A DNA stretch of 64,000 nucleotides from Strigamia acuminata. Lineage: Eukaryota > Arthropoda > Chilopoda > Geophilomorpha > Linotaeniidae. Shown here piece by piece: positions 32,537 through 42,191 of the stretch (positions are counted from its first letter, which is position 1; each line of letters begins with the position of its first letter). The notes under the pieces are model-generated. The model was not told the DNA's origin, did no database searches, and worked only from the letters and a program-made list of their open reading frames with translations. The stretch is from contig OX442324.1 in assembly GCA_949358305.1 (NCBI GenBank), forward strand, positions 7,475,601 to 7,539,600. Reading direction: 5' to 3'. Both the position numbers and the translations under genes were made by a program.

Positions 32537-33318
32537 GACGTGGAGTTACGAAACAATCCGTAGCAAAACACACTGGATGGAGAATGGTACAATTGGAGCA
32601 CTTGACGGTCTCGGTGCACAATATCGCGTAGCACTACACAAATACGGCGCACTAATCGGAGCACTGTCAAAGCGGATATCAATCGAATTGGGCGACCACT
32701 TCTGAAGTGGCCAAATAACCCTAGCCAGCCAACACACAGGGGTCCGTTCGCCTGCCTGGAGGCGCGGGAGTACCTGTTGGCCACGGTAAGCACTGGCTAG
32801 GAATGAGTTAATGCGGTAGTTCCGACTGGAACAGAAGAGCAAAAACTATTCTAAAGGGCCCCCAAAAACTTAATACGACCTTAAATACTAACAAGCTAAT
32901 TACGACAACTGAAAGGCAAGTATTAATTAGTGTGATGAGACGTTGCGCCAATATACGAGAATCGAAAATGGCGTTGTTGCGCATTTAAAATGCGAAAATC
33001 CTGGAAAATCGTCGTTCACGCTGTATAAAGCGGGTTTCCAACGTTGAATCTCGTTGGAAAATGGCGAAAACCTGAAAATATATTGAAATTCGCCTCGAAA
33101 ATTGCGAAACTCGCAGAAATTCGGACGAAATTAAATAGGCAATTGTGCAGCCGGTAGTGCAGACTGCGTGGAAACGTCGGTGGGTCGTCTCGAACGTTCT
33201 AGAGACGAAAATCGTCGCGGAAATCGGCGAAAACTGAAAATAAAATATTTCGGCGCAAATCGCGAATTTCGCGAAAGTTGCGTCAAAAATTAAACACAAA
33301 TTGGCCGGGTTAATTGGT
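32537..33318 (-). other. Y2 untranslated leader with ~162-bp repeats
   Basis: About 780 bases from primer-binding site to gag. CTGAAAATA units start at 33072 and 33234 (plus-strand coordinates), period 162, each followed by TTCGCGAA-like and GACGAAAATCGTCG words. The same period occurs in the P1 leader. Confidence 0.65.
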
Positions 33319-33336
33319 AACCATCCTCTGCTACCA
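33319..33336 (-). other. Y2 primer-binding site for initiator tRNA-Met (3' end)
   Basis: The minus strand reads TGGTAGCAGAGGATGGTT, identical to Y1, two bases after the LTR end. CCTCTGCTAC and GTAGCAGAGG across the junction form a perfect 10-bp inverted repeat with a 5-base loop. Confidence 0.9.
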
Positions 33337-33338
33337 AT

Positions 33339-33830
33339 TGTAGCAGAGGAGAGCGGCGCAAACGATTTATTAATCGCGTGGAAGCTGAATTTGGTGTCGT
33401 GTCGCCGACACGAACGATAATGCGACGTTACCAAAACGCAAATTGCCGTGCGCGCAGCAGAAAGCTGCTTATGTGCGCATTAAACGAACTAGAAAGCACT
33501 GAAGGTGCTCTAAATAATAATAAGGCATTTAAAATCATAAACATTTAATAAAAGCAAAGATATTCTTACATATAGAGTCCTTTTCTATATAGGAGTGAAT
33601 GAGTGTGCACATATCCGTGTGCGCGGCCATGTTGGAAATGGTAAAAGATACAATTGACACCCTCTGGTGTTGGGAAAAATAAACTAAAGCTAACATGATG
33701 CAGGCAGCATTATGCCCAATGTTAAATAATGAAATAAATCCTAACAAATACACTAGGCTGCATAATGCAGTAATACATAAAGAAATGCGCAAAACAAGTA
33801 CGGAGGACTGTTTGGCATCGATAAACAACA
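33339..33830 (-). repeat. Y2 5' LTR
   Basis: 492 bp, almost identical to 26134-26625, with the same TGTTG and CTACA ends. The adjoining GTTCA (33831-33835) is the target duplication. Confidence 0.95.
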
Positions 33831-33835
33831 GTTCA

Positions 33836-36809
33836 TTGCTTGGCGCCATTCATTCTTTTCGGGTAAAGTTGCTATTTCTTCATAACGTACAGGCACGTAG
33901 ACTTCTAGGTGATTAGCTTCAAAGTCGATTGTCAAATCATCCAAGTCTATGTCGAAACGATCTGCCGTCGTATTGGATTCAGAAGGCTTCTTTTTTCTTT
34001 TGTCCTCAAAAAGATGTTCAGGTACGCAAAGATTATGCTCTGTGTAATAACGCTTCACGTCGGGTATCGAGCGTAACTTGGGTTTGTCGTATCCCTCGAT
34101 CGTGTACTCGACATCCATCTGTTCAGTTGGTCTGATCTTCTCTGTTTTCTTCCAAACTAGTGCTGGAATAGTTGGAACTGAATTCAAAAGTCCTTGTCCG
34201 GGTTGTGGCAAAGTATTTGGAAGTTTTACTGCTGGCAAATTATGTTGCAACTTCTCGTCTGGCAGTCTAAATTTCAATTTAACTGGGGGCAATTCCAGTT
34301 GTGGATCTTCCTTCTTCTTAACTGGCACTGGCGGGGGTAGCGGCGGCCTCACATCTTCATCCGAATAATATTGGCGATCATTGTCATTGTCCAAATTGTC
34401 GTCCAAATTATCGATGTAAGTCGTGTACTTCTCTGGTAAGCCCAGCACGCCTTCAACTCTGCGCCTGCTTTCTACGAACTTCACGTCGCTGGTTTCGATA
34501 ACCTTTGAAAATTCCGGCAGCCAAACTCTGTATCCCTTCGTGATTCTTGAATAACCGAGCATTATTCCATGTAAACTCTTATTGTCTATTTTCCCATCTC
34601 GTATTTTTTTCTGCACGAAGCAGAGACTTCCAAATTTTCTCAAATGACGCAAAGATGGTTTTCTGCCATAGTAAAGTTCCATCGGCGTCTTTTCCGAACT
34701 CAGCTTGGCAATTCTGTTCCTTAGGTAGTTGAAAGTTAGAATTGCTTTGCCCCAAAAACGGTGTTCTAAGCCGGCATCGTAAACAAGCGCTCGCATCCCA
34801 TTTGCTAACGTCTGGTTCAGTCTTTCGGAAACGCCGTTCTGGGCGGGTGTGTACGCATTCGTCCTCTCATAGGCGATTCCTTGCTCTTCAAGGTATTGTC
34901 CGAACTTGTTGGAGCAAAACTACATACCATTATCCGTGCGAATGGCTAAAATTGATTTTCCCAACAGTCTTTCTATCCGTTTCGCATGTTTTTGAAAAAT
35001 CTCAAATACTTCATCCTTCTTCTTCATTAAATAGACTGTCGAATAACGAGAGAAGTCGTCCGTAATGGTTAAGAAGTATTTGTTTCCCGAGAGCGTTGGT
35101 GTGCTAAATGCTCCACACACATCCATATGCAACAACTGTAGTGGTTCTGTTGATCTAATCCCTGGTATCGACTTGTGTGAGACTGCTTTCTTCTTTGCTA
35201 ACGTGCAAACATCGCATTGCGTGATTGGGACATTGAGAATTGGCAACCCAATCACTGCTCCTCGCTTACTCATCTCTTGTACACTTGGAAAATAAATATG
35301 TCCCAGCCGCTCATGCCAAAGTCTCGCTTCCTCTGGATTAGATGTGCTCTTTGTTGTGTTCTTTGTTAAATTAGTTGGCTCTTGTTTCTTCTGTTCGCCA
35401 ACATTCGCTTTGTTGTTCGCCTTTTGCTTTAACTTCTCGAAGTCGGGTTTCTGGTCACTCAGTTTGATGAAATATAATCGATCCTTCTTCACGCCTTCCA
35501 TCAACTGTCTTTTCCACTGAGGATCGTATATTTTGACTAGTCCTGAGCCAACGGCGACTTTGCATCGTGCCTCGTCAATGCATGGTCCCGACAACAAATT
35601 TCTTCGCAAGTCTGGCGCATAATAAACTTTCTTAACCGTAATCGGAATTGTCTCGTTTCCGACTAAACTCATCACGCAGACGTCCCCGACGCCCTGGATT
35701 TGAATCAAAATTTTCTTATCCGCCTGGCTTATTGTTCCTGTTGTTTCTTTAAAGTTGAAGAATTGGCTTTTATCTTTGCAAAAGTGTCCAGTGGCCCCGG
35801 TGTCGTAGATCCAACAATTGTTGGCTGCGCTGCACTGCAACATCTCTTCTTCGCTCAACTCGGTGAGAAAACCGACGTCGAACATATTCGTGTCCAATTC
35901 CTCGACAGTATTCGTATTCTGGCTGTTGTTTGGTGCGAGCTGCGCCGTGCAGTCCCTCGCCCAATGTCCTGGCTGATTGCATCGGAAACACGGCCCCCGT
36001 CCTGATGATCCGGTTGTGTTTCCCCAAAAATTCCTTGTATTTTTGCCGCCTCTATAGTTTGATCGGCCACCTTTCTGTCCACCACCATATCCTCGATTGT
36101 TTTGGCCACTATTTCCCTGCTGCTGTTGAAATTTGGGCACATTGTTGTTATTCTTTGTGTTGGAGTTGCTCGGCCCCGTAGTGAAAGCATCTATGATTGA
36201 TCCCTGACCCGAATCTCGCCTTTGCTGCGCGAGTCTGCCTTCTTCGGCGACCAACTCCGCTTCGACTTTCTCTAGTGTAAAATCCTTATCGTCCCATCGA
36301 TAAATGCTCTGCACAATCGACTGGTACTCCTGTGGCAGGTATCGGATTAGTTGAAATGCCTGATATAAATTGTCCAAATCGTGCTTGACGTCGGCTAGTT
36401 GCTTTGCCACATTGCGTATCTTCGCCGCGAACACGCTGATCGTCTCCGTTGTTGGTTCGTACTTTAGGCTGAAGAATTCGTCCAGCAGACGTATTATTCT
36501 CGCCCTCGAGACCGGTTCAAAGTTAGTTTTCAGCGTGTCCCACGCTGTTTTCGCATCTTCGGTCCCGCTGAGCAATTCGTGGTATTGCTCCTCTATGGCG
36601 TAGTAAATTAAGCTGAAGGCTCGCCCCTTACGCAGTTGATAGTCCGAACGATCACGCCAAGATGCTCCCGGTGCCAGCGCTTCTTGTGTTCCATCGGTGA
36701 AAGCCCAACATCCATGATGCATCAACAGCACTTTCATTTGCTGTTTCCACGTATCATAGTTCGTTCTGTTCAAAAGTGTCACTTTCCTCTCTGGTTTTTC
36801 TGCATCCAT
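33836..36809 (-). pseudogene. gag-pol: X2 gag and N-terminal pol (gag, protease, integrase, MBD-like domain)
   Basis: Gag begins at the ATG whose first base is 36809 (MDAEKPERK), the position matching the X1 start; an upstream in-frame ATG at 36905 is less likely. UBN2-type gag with a Gly/Asn/Gln-rich tail and CCHC CFRCNQPGHWARDC. Protease has YDTGATGHF. Integrase has HERLGH/CDVCTLAKK, LLHMDVCG and IRTDNG; a TAG at 34920-34922 breaks it where X1 has Glu. It continues with NGVSERLNQ, a Pro-rich linker and an MBD-like segment, and ends at the Y2 insertion point. The polyprotein resumes at 26133. Confidence 0.94.
34008..34154 (-). other. MBD-like domain in X2 pol
   Basis: The minus strand reads a Trp-Lys-Lys start, MDVEYTIEGYDKPKLRSI, DVKRYYTEH and HLFED. 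As in X1, the Asp of DVEY and the Arg of LRS fall where MeCP2 D121 and R133 lie. The start Trp and the Arg-Ser pair are shared with the Y and P versions. Confidence 0.5.
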
Positions 36810-37499
36810 TGCGAATCGAGTGTCCACCAAGTGAAAAACACCGTATACACACACAGATTTCCTCAAAAACACTTTCAAAACAGTTACTCGTGAAAAATAG
36901 TGCAATTTCCACGAGGTTAATGCGCTCTTAAAATATGTTAGTATAATCTCCTAACACAGCAATAATCTAACAATATATTCACAATATATTCGAAACAAAT
37001 AGTAATATAAACAAAAGTTCTAGTCTTCTTGTGTTGTTTTCTCCTCGTTTTAGTGTCTTTTTCGCCTCGAAAATTCGTCCATTAAACTTTTCCGCGTTTT
37101 TCCAATCCTTTTTCGTCCGCAGCTCGTACACACTTCCCGTGTGGTTGCCGAGAGTCGTCGTCGTTACGTATTCCTCGTTGAGTCGTTTTCTCGACGAAAA
37201 ATTAACGACACGTCGATTAAACGTATCGCGCGTCGCGATATTCGGAAAATCGTCCGAAAATTGGAAAAGTAAGCTTATTAATGAAAAGTTTCGTAATGTT
37301 CGAACCCATTTATTGTTCCTGCATCGTTGGATGGTCGACAATCGCTGCTAAAATCGTGGATTGTTGGCACAAACACAGGCTGATGACTTTCCTCATGGGC
37401 GCCGCCATTTTGGATTTGGAGGAGAAACGCCTTCTTTTTCACCTGTCGTTGACTTGAAATGTTTTCAATCACTCTAGATGTTTTTTCCACGTTGTTTGT
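36810..37499 (-). other. X2 untranslated leader
   Basis: About 690 bases between the primer-binding site and gag. No supported ORF. It is not similar to the Y or P leader but resembles the X1 leader at its gag-proximal end (GAGCGCATTAACCTCG-like). Confidence 0.6.
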
Positions 37500-37510
37500 G
37501 GCCCATAACC
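37500..37510 (-). other. X2 primer-binding site for the internal (anticodon-arm) part of initiator tRNA-Met
   Basis: The minus strand reads GGTTATGGGCC one base after the LTR. This is complementary to the anticodon arm of initiator tRNA-Met (GGCCCATAACC) and matches the known Drosophila copia arrangement, in which a 5' half-tRNA primes. Confidence 0.85.
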
Positions 37511-37511
37511 T

Positions 37512-37834
37512 TGTTGTGTATTCGTGTAGAATTTGTAGTAACTTGTGAAGAACAGTGGTTTGGAAAAACATCAAGTGGATAAAGAATTAGAGTCCATCTT
37601 TACAGGTGAGTAGAAAAACATCAAGTGAAGGTTTATTCATACACCATGTGACCTGTAATAAGCAGAGCCACCTGTGGACAACATATACAAGTTACATGTA
37701 AACAAAAGCTGTGATTATCTTTACTGCCAAGCACGAATAGTAATACATTGATACATAATGCGATAACATGATAATACGATATAAGTATAAACATATGCAC
37801 ATAATAGGTGATAAATATACACGATATCTCAACA
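37512..37834 (-). repeat. X2 5' LTR
   Basis: 323 bp, the partner of 15567-15889; bordered by CCGTT at 37835-37839. Confidence 0.95.
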
Positions 37835-38641
37835 CCGTTGACCCGGTCGTGTTTCCTCGGAAATTTCCTCTTGTGTTTTTGTTTCCTCGATAATTCGATT
37901 TGCTGCCCCTCTGTCCGCCCTGATAGCCTCGGTTATTTTGTCCAAAGTTCTCTTGTTGTTGAGGTTTCGAGGAATTTTCACTACTTTTTGCATTGGCGGA
38001 ACCTGCTCCCGTGCTGAAGGCGTCTATGATCTGCCCCTGGCCCGAATCTCTCTTCTGTTGAGCGAGACGTCCTTCTTCGGCAACAAGCTTGGCTCCACCT
38101 TTTCTAACGTGAAATTCACATCCTCCCATCTGTAGATGGCCTGTACTATGGACTGGTACTCTTGCGGTAAATATCTGATGAGCTGGAATGCTTGGTACAA
38201 GTTGTCTAATTGGTGTTTCACATCGGCGAGCTTCTTTGCAGCATTCCTTATTTTTGCAGCAAAAACACCAATTGTTTCTGTGTTTGGATCGAATTTTAAG
38301 CTGAAAAATTCGTCCAGTAAACGTATAATCCGTGCACGTGAGACCGATTCAAAATTCGCCTTTAGTGTGTCCCATGCCTTTTTCGCGTCTTCTATTCCGC
38401 TTAACAACTCGTGGTATTGTTCCTCTATGGAATAGTAAATTAGGCTAAAAGCCCGTCCTTTCCTCAATTTGTAATCGGAACGATCGCGCCACGATGCTCC
38501 GGGTGCCAAAGCTTCCTCTGAACCGTCGGTGAAGGCCCAGCAACCGTGGTGCATCAGCAAAACCTTCATTTGCTGTTTCCACGTGTCATAGTTTGTCCTA
38601 TTTAGCAATGTCACTTTCCTCTCGAGTTTGTCCGACTCCAT
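37835..38641 (-). pseudogene. gag: X1 gag, 5' part
   Basis: Starts at MESDKLERK (ATG, first base 38641), UBN2-type gag (NRTNYDTWKQQMK, LIYYSIEEQYHELL) followed by a Gln/Asn/Gly-rich tail. A 1-base loss near 38098 shifts the frame. It ends at the X2 insertion site; the CCHC knuckle continues at 15566 on the far side of X2. Confidence 0.92.
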
Positions 38642-39387
38642 TGCGTTTTTCCGTTGTATAAAGTGGCACTTTTCACACAAATTACTTCAAAAACACTTTT
38701 TGTACTGAATTATCGCAACTAGGTGCAGTGTTGCGAGGTTAGTTCGCTCTTAGAAACTATGTTAGTAATAATCCTAGCACATAACTAAGCTAACAATATC
38801 ATAATAACGAAAATTTGACAATAATATTCGAAAATTTGACAATAATATTCGAGAATGATGTTTTCCAGACGTTTCTAGCTGTGTTTCTCGTTGTATTTTG
38901 CAGCTGACAATTGTCCTTTCTCGTTGATTCTGGTCTCGTGTTAATTCCGCAAATTGTTCATCAATTGCCCGTCGTTTTTCCAATTCCCTTCTGTTTGTCC
39001 GTCTCCGGAATCTCGATTCACACTTCACGTGTGGTTGGCGAGAATTATTCCGCTTGTGTAAACGTCGTCCAGTCGTTTCGCCGCTCCAAAAATTGATGAC
39101 ACGTTGCCAAAACGTATTGCGTCTCGCAATACCGGAATGAAATTCCGAAAAACACGAAAAGAAATATAAATAAATGAAAAATCTAATATTGTTCGAACCA
39201 ATTATTGTCCCTGCGCTGTTTGACATCTAGTTGTCGGCTCCAGAACCGCAAAATCCAGGCACAAACACTGATTGTTGATCTCTATCATGGGCGCCGCCAT
39301 GGATGAAAATGAGGAAATTTTCACTGCTGACCTTCAATGACTCAAACTGCTTTGAAATCACTCTGGACACTTTTCCTGCATTATATT
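38642..39387 (-). other. X1 untranslated leader
   Basis: About 750 bases with two short ORFs (39463-39227, which begins within the LTR, and 39226-38774) that are probably fortuitous. A 20-bp unit (GAAAATTTGACAATAATATT) is repeated at about 38809-38850. This leader is also present in duplicated copies B and C. Confidence 0.55.
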
Positions 39388-39398
39388 GGCCCATAACC
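39388..39398 (-). other. X1 primer-binding site, anticodon-arm type
   Basis: The minus strand reads GGTTATGGGCC one base after the LTR, as in X2, so both X elements use the internal site of initiator tRNA-Met. Confidence 0.85.
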
Positions 39399-39399
39399 T

Positions 39400-39716
39400 T
39401 GTTAGAATTGTTTATAAACTTGTGTGGATAGCATTGATCTGCAATGGTGTGGAAAATGTCCAAAGGTAAGAAACAGCCAGGTGTTCACAGGTGTGAAATC
39501 AAACATAGAGTGAGTGCTTTATTCTCAAGTCATGTGACTCCTTAAGTATACAGTGCCACCTATAGGCATATTATAACAGTTAAATATGTGAGGTATTGCA
39601 AACACTCGTAATGTGAAAAAGCAAAAGCAAACAATTACACATGTAACAATTGAGAACATTATCGCTTGATAATACGACAGAATAATACAGTAATTAATGA
39701 GTACGACAAGTTAACA
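39400..39716 (-). repeat. X1 5' LTR
   Basis: 317 bp, TGTTAAC to TCTAACA, partner of 11592-11908. The target duplication GAATG follows at 39717-39721. Copies of this LTR occur at 43446-43762 and 50556-50872 as part of the inverted duplications, not as new insertions. Confidence 0.95.
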
Positions 39717-39948
39717 GAATGTTTGTGAAATCAGTGAATAAGGCTCGCACATGGGTCACATGGTCGGTCGTGCCACAGTCAACAATCCACTCATTGGATT
39801 GCATAAAGTGGGCAACTGGGCGCTCAACGACTTGCGGTGCACTGCAGAAAAATGTCCCTTTCCGAATTGGGCGTGAGCTCCCTCGAGGACGAGTGTCTTC
39901 GACCTTGGCGACGGCGTTCTTATTCCGTCTTCGACTCTGGCGAGGAGG
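39717..39948 (-). pseudogene. P1 gag-protease fragment between X1 and element T
   Basis: The minus strand reads the basic tail of P-family gag (RNKNAVAKVED, RKGTFFCSAPQ) and the protease (HFMQSNEWIVDCGTTDHV, HVRALFTDFTNI) up to the X1 target duplication. The upstream part of gag resumes at 53650 beyond T. Confidence 0.88.
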
Positions 39949-40240
39949 AATATTTTCGACCCGGATTCTTTGCGACCGGGATTCTTTTCGACTCGAGGTA
40001 AAGTGCGCTTTTTTCGACTGGGATTATTTTCGACCAGGAAAATTTTCGACCAGGAAAATTTTCGACGAGGAAAATTTTCGACCAGGAAAATTTTCGACCA
40101 GGAAAATTTTCGACCAGGAAAATTTTCGACCAGGAAAATTTTCGACCCAAACGGGATTATTTTCGACCAGGAATCCACTCGACCAGGAATCTTTGCGACC
40201 CAGGATTTTTTTCGACCGGACATTTTTCGACTTCAACAAT
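39949..40240. repeat. T left end: tandem GACCAGGAAAATTTTC array
   Basis: Seven consecutive units reading (C/G)AGGAAAATTTTCGAC run from about 40035 to 40147, preceded and followed by looser units (GGGATTCTTTTCGAC, AGGAATCTTTGCGACC). The copies of this end in B and C keep only four such units, so the array varies in length. Confidence 0.9.
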
Positions 40241-40985
40241 AATGTCACGCATGAGATACGTGACGATGTCACGTATTGTAGACATGAAAGGACTAATGTT
40301 TATTGTTCAATCCCACACTTTATGCACAAAAAACCTAAATGTTAGCAGAAAAAGTCCAAATTTTTGCACAAAAAATTAAAATGTATGGTACTATACAGCC
40401 AATCCCTTATTCAATCCCGGCTAGAACAATATACTGTAGGAAAATTTAGTGCTTATTTAACCCTTCCAACCCTGAGATGGGTCATTTTGTGACCCAGTTT
40501 TAAAAAAGAAAATTGGCAATAGTATGTGCATGGAAATTATTGTAAGAGTAATATTGCTGTTAATGTTTTGGTAAGACTAGGGTAAAAAAAAATAATATGA
40601 AGCTGAATTTTTAATCTTGCTTATTTTTCTGACTTTAGGAAAACCGAGCTGACTGAACCTTTCCAACGGAAAATTCACAGTGAAGAATTATGGCTGTATA
40701 GAAATCCTAGAACACCTAGTTATGTACCGTACCTGTAGCAATTTTATGGGTAATTGTATTTTTAAATATAAATTTGCACATACCTTTTAATTTTAAAACT
40801 TAGATTGATATTGTGTTGTAGCCTTTCGTCTTATTTGTTCCATTATTTTTCATAACTGTTTTCGGAGTCACAAAACGAGATAAATCGGATATTTTGCAAG
40901 CTATTTTAGGTAAATATTAAAATATCTTATTTTCAGAATATATAAATTCGACTTAAAATGGTTCTTTTCTTTTATTATTTTGCAG
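40241..40985. other. Non-coding part of T between its end array and the phosphatase fragment
   Basis: It begins with two CGTGACGATGTCACGTATTG-like palindromic words. Near 40460-40512 copy A holds a segment with TGGGTCATTTTGTGACCCAG, an inverted repeat; copies B and C have unrelated bases there. No gene is visible apart from sequence that would precede the phosphatase exon at 40986. Confidence 0.5.
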
Positions 40986-41528
40986 CTGCTGTGTCATTAA
41001 CTTTATGTTTGAATGGTGTCCTCACAAACGTGATAAAATTAGCAGTTGGAAGGTGAGTATTGCATTTATTCTCGTTAGTGAAACGCAGATTTTTAGACTA
41101 CGGCCAGATTTCTTTTGGCGATGTTTTCCGGATGGATATGTCAATTCAGAAATGAATTTTACGGGTAATATTTTAGACATATCAAACGGCCGCAAAAGTT
41201 TTCCAAGTGGCCATTCTAATTGTACGTACATAAAAGAATGAAAACAATTTAAGTTTTTATCTAATTTTTAAATTTAAACCATGCAGTTTCATTCGCAAGT
41301 ATGGGCATCACAGCCCTTTACCTCGCTGGAAAGTTGTATTGTTTCAACGTCAAAGGGCGAGGTCAGTCGTGGCGCTTATGTTGTGCACTTTTTCTATTAT
41401 GCATGGCTTTAATGGTAGCTTTGAGCAGAACGGCAGATTACCACCACCATTGGCAAGGTATGGTAGTTTATTGCCGTGAATTACCTCTCTAATTAAACTG
41501 TTTATTTCAATTTACAGATGTTGCGTGA
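40986..41528 (+). pseudogene. Phospholipid phosphatase (PLPP4/5-like, PAP2 family) gene fragment, four exons, copy A
   Basis: Four exons with GT-AG introns: 40986-41052, 41097-41221, 41287-41457 and 41518-41528; introns of 44, 65 and 60 bp. The joined frame keeps all three PAP2 lipid-phosphatase motifs: KLAVGRLRP (C1), FPSGH (C2) and SRTADYHHHWQ plus Asp across the last splice (C3). RPDFFWRCFPDG and YLAGKLYCF are typical of the PLPP4/5 subgroup, integral membrane enzymes that dephosphorylate lipid phosphates. The 5' exons are absent and the frame stops three codons into the last exon, so it is a fragment. An unrelated ORF overlaps its end on the other strand. Confidence 0.88.
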
Positions 41529-41799
41529 AATCTAAATTTCTCAACAGCTTTGTAAACAAATTAGCACGTCGATTTTGCTGCTTGAATCTATTGACATTAT
41601 CAACTGCTAATTGGCACTTGAAGCGAGATATTTCATCTTCCAATTTCAAACACCGTTTCACGAATTCGTGCACCTCGTCCCAATCATATTTTCCATTTAT
41701 TTTTCTTGCATTTCCCTTCAAACACCTGTCGAGTTGACTTTGCCTAAAGGGGACCTGTGTCTCTTTACTGAATATTGGGGGAGGAACACCTGCTGCCAT
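41512..41799 (-). CDS. Unrecognised 95-aa ORF, tail to tail with the phosphatase fragment (copy A)
   Basis: Starts in good context (AAATGGCAGC) after TTATAA and ends CATCTGTAA. The product is hydrophilic and probably helical (KYDWDEVHEFVKRCLKLEDE, then RFKCQLAVDN). Its last codons lie antisense to the phosphatase splice acceptor. The same ORF in copy C differs at one residue (Arg versus His in RRANL/RHANL), so it is not obviously decaying, but duplication is too recent for that to mean much. I do not recognise the family. Confidence 0.5.
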   Translation of the reverse strand: MAAGVPPPIFSKETQVPFRQSQLDRCLKGNARKINGKYDWDEVHEFVKRCLKLEDEISRFKCQLAVDNVNRFKQQNRRANLFTKLLRNLDFTQHL

Positions 41800-41857
41800 T
41801 TATAACACACCTCTCAAGGGTAAAGACACTTCCGGCCCCTCTACACACACTGTAAAC

Positions 41858-42191
41858 CAGGGGTCGGCAAGTAATTTTGAGTGGGGTCCGGATACAAGTG
41901 AAAATTTTTTTGACGGTCAAATGATTGTTTTCAAAACAATATCACCTTCGTTAAAATCTGATTATTTGATGGAATAAGTCTTATTTTACTTTTTAATTTA
42001 ATTTCGTTGCAGATGTTTAACATTCACATTAAAAAGGCCGCCGAAATCTACGTAATCGCGTACATGCTGGAGCCATGTGTTTGAAGTTCGCGGATTTAGA
42101 GAGGAAATTATGTTAATAAAATAAAATTAAAATGAACATAGGAATATTTTATTTGTTTATTTATTTATTTTTTGAAAAACTGATTAACTGA
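41858..42191. mobile_element. hAT-type terminal fragment, copy A
   Basis: CAGGGGTCGGCAAG followed by GAGTGGGGTCCGG is the classic terminus of hAT elements. The other terminus is missing: in copy A the sequence stops at GGGGCCC where arm B begins. CTGTAAAC just outside would be one 8-bp target copy; the second is not present. Confidence 0.6.

Larger units (their letters stand above)
26134..33830 (-). mobile_element. Copia Y2, complete, nested in X2
   Basis: Both LTRs are 492 bp (26134-26625, 33339-33830) and are bordered by a perfect GTTCA duplication (26129-26133, 33831-33835). The body is very close to Y1 in coding sequence but lies on the opposite strand. It contains an internal tandem duplication and two nonsense codons, so it is inactive. 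Confidence 0.95.
15567..37834 (-). mobile_element. Copia X2, complete, nested in X1 and itself split by three insertions
   Basis: LTRs of 323 bp (15567-15889 and 37512-37834) are bordered by a perfect CCGTT target duplication (15562-15566 and 37835-37839) inside the X1 gag gene. The body is split by Y1 (16931-24094), the fold-back element (24558-26086) and Y2 (26134-33830). Removing these rejoins one Copia pol on the minus strand. It belongs to the same family as X1 but has a different LTR sequence. Confidence 0.93.
11592..39716 (-). mobile_element. Copia X1, complete with both LTRs, split by nested elements
   Basis: Two LTRs of 317 bp (11592-11908 and 39400-39716) share the same ends and orientation and are bordered by the same 5-bp target duplication GAATG (11587-11591 and 39717-39721). 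Between them lie the primer-binding site, leader, gag and pol on the minus strand, interrupted by X2 at a CCGTT duplication. X1 itself sits in the protease region of P1. It is inactive: at least four nonsense codons and one gag frameshift. Confidence 0.93.
38211..41009. repeat. Arm A of a large inverted repeat
   Basis: This segment (X1 gag start, leader, LTR, P1 fragment, T end) is the reverse complement of 42192-44951 and, with its continuation to 42191, of 48120-51612. The arms are about 99 percent alike by eye. Arms A and B are separated by 1182 bases. Confidence 0.93.

Noticed and set aside
38774-39463. Short ORFs in the X1 leader (and copies at 43699-44388 and 50809-51498) as genes
   Set aside because: One begins within the LTR and spans the primer-binding site and leader. 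They recur only because the block is duplicated.
39756-40272. ORFs made of repeated FxxRKFSWSK / FDQENFRPGK units as a repeat protein
   Set aside because: They are translations of the 16-bp T-end array in several frames on both strands, and they run into P1 gag.
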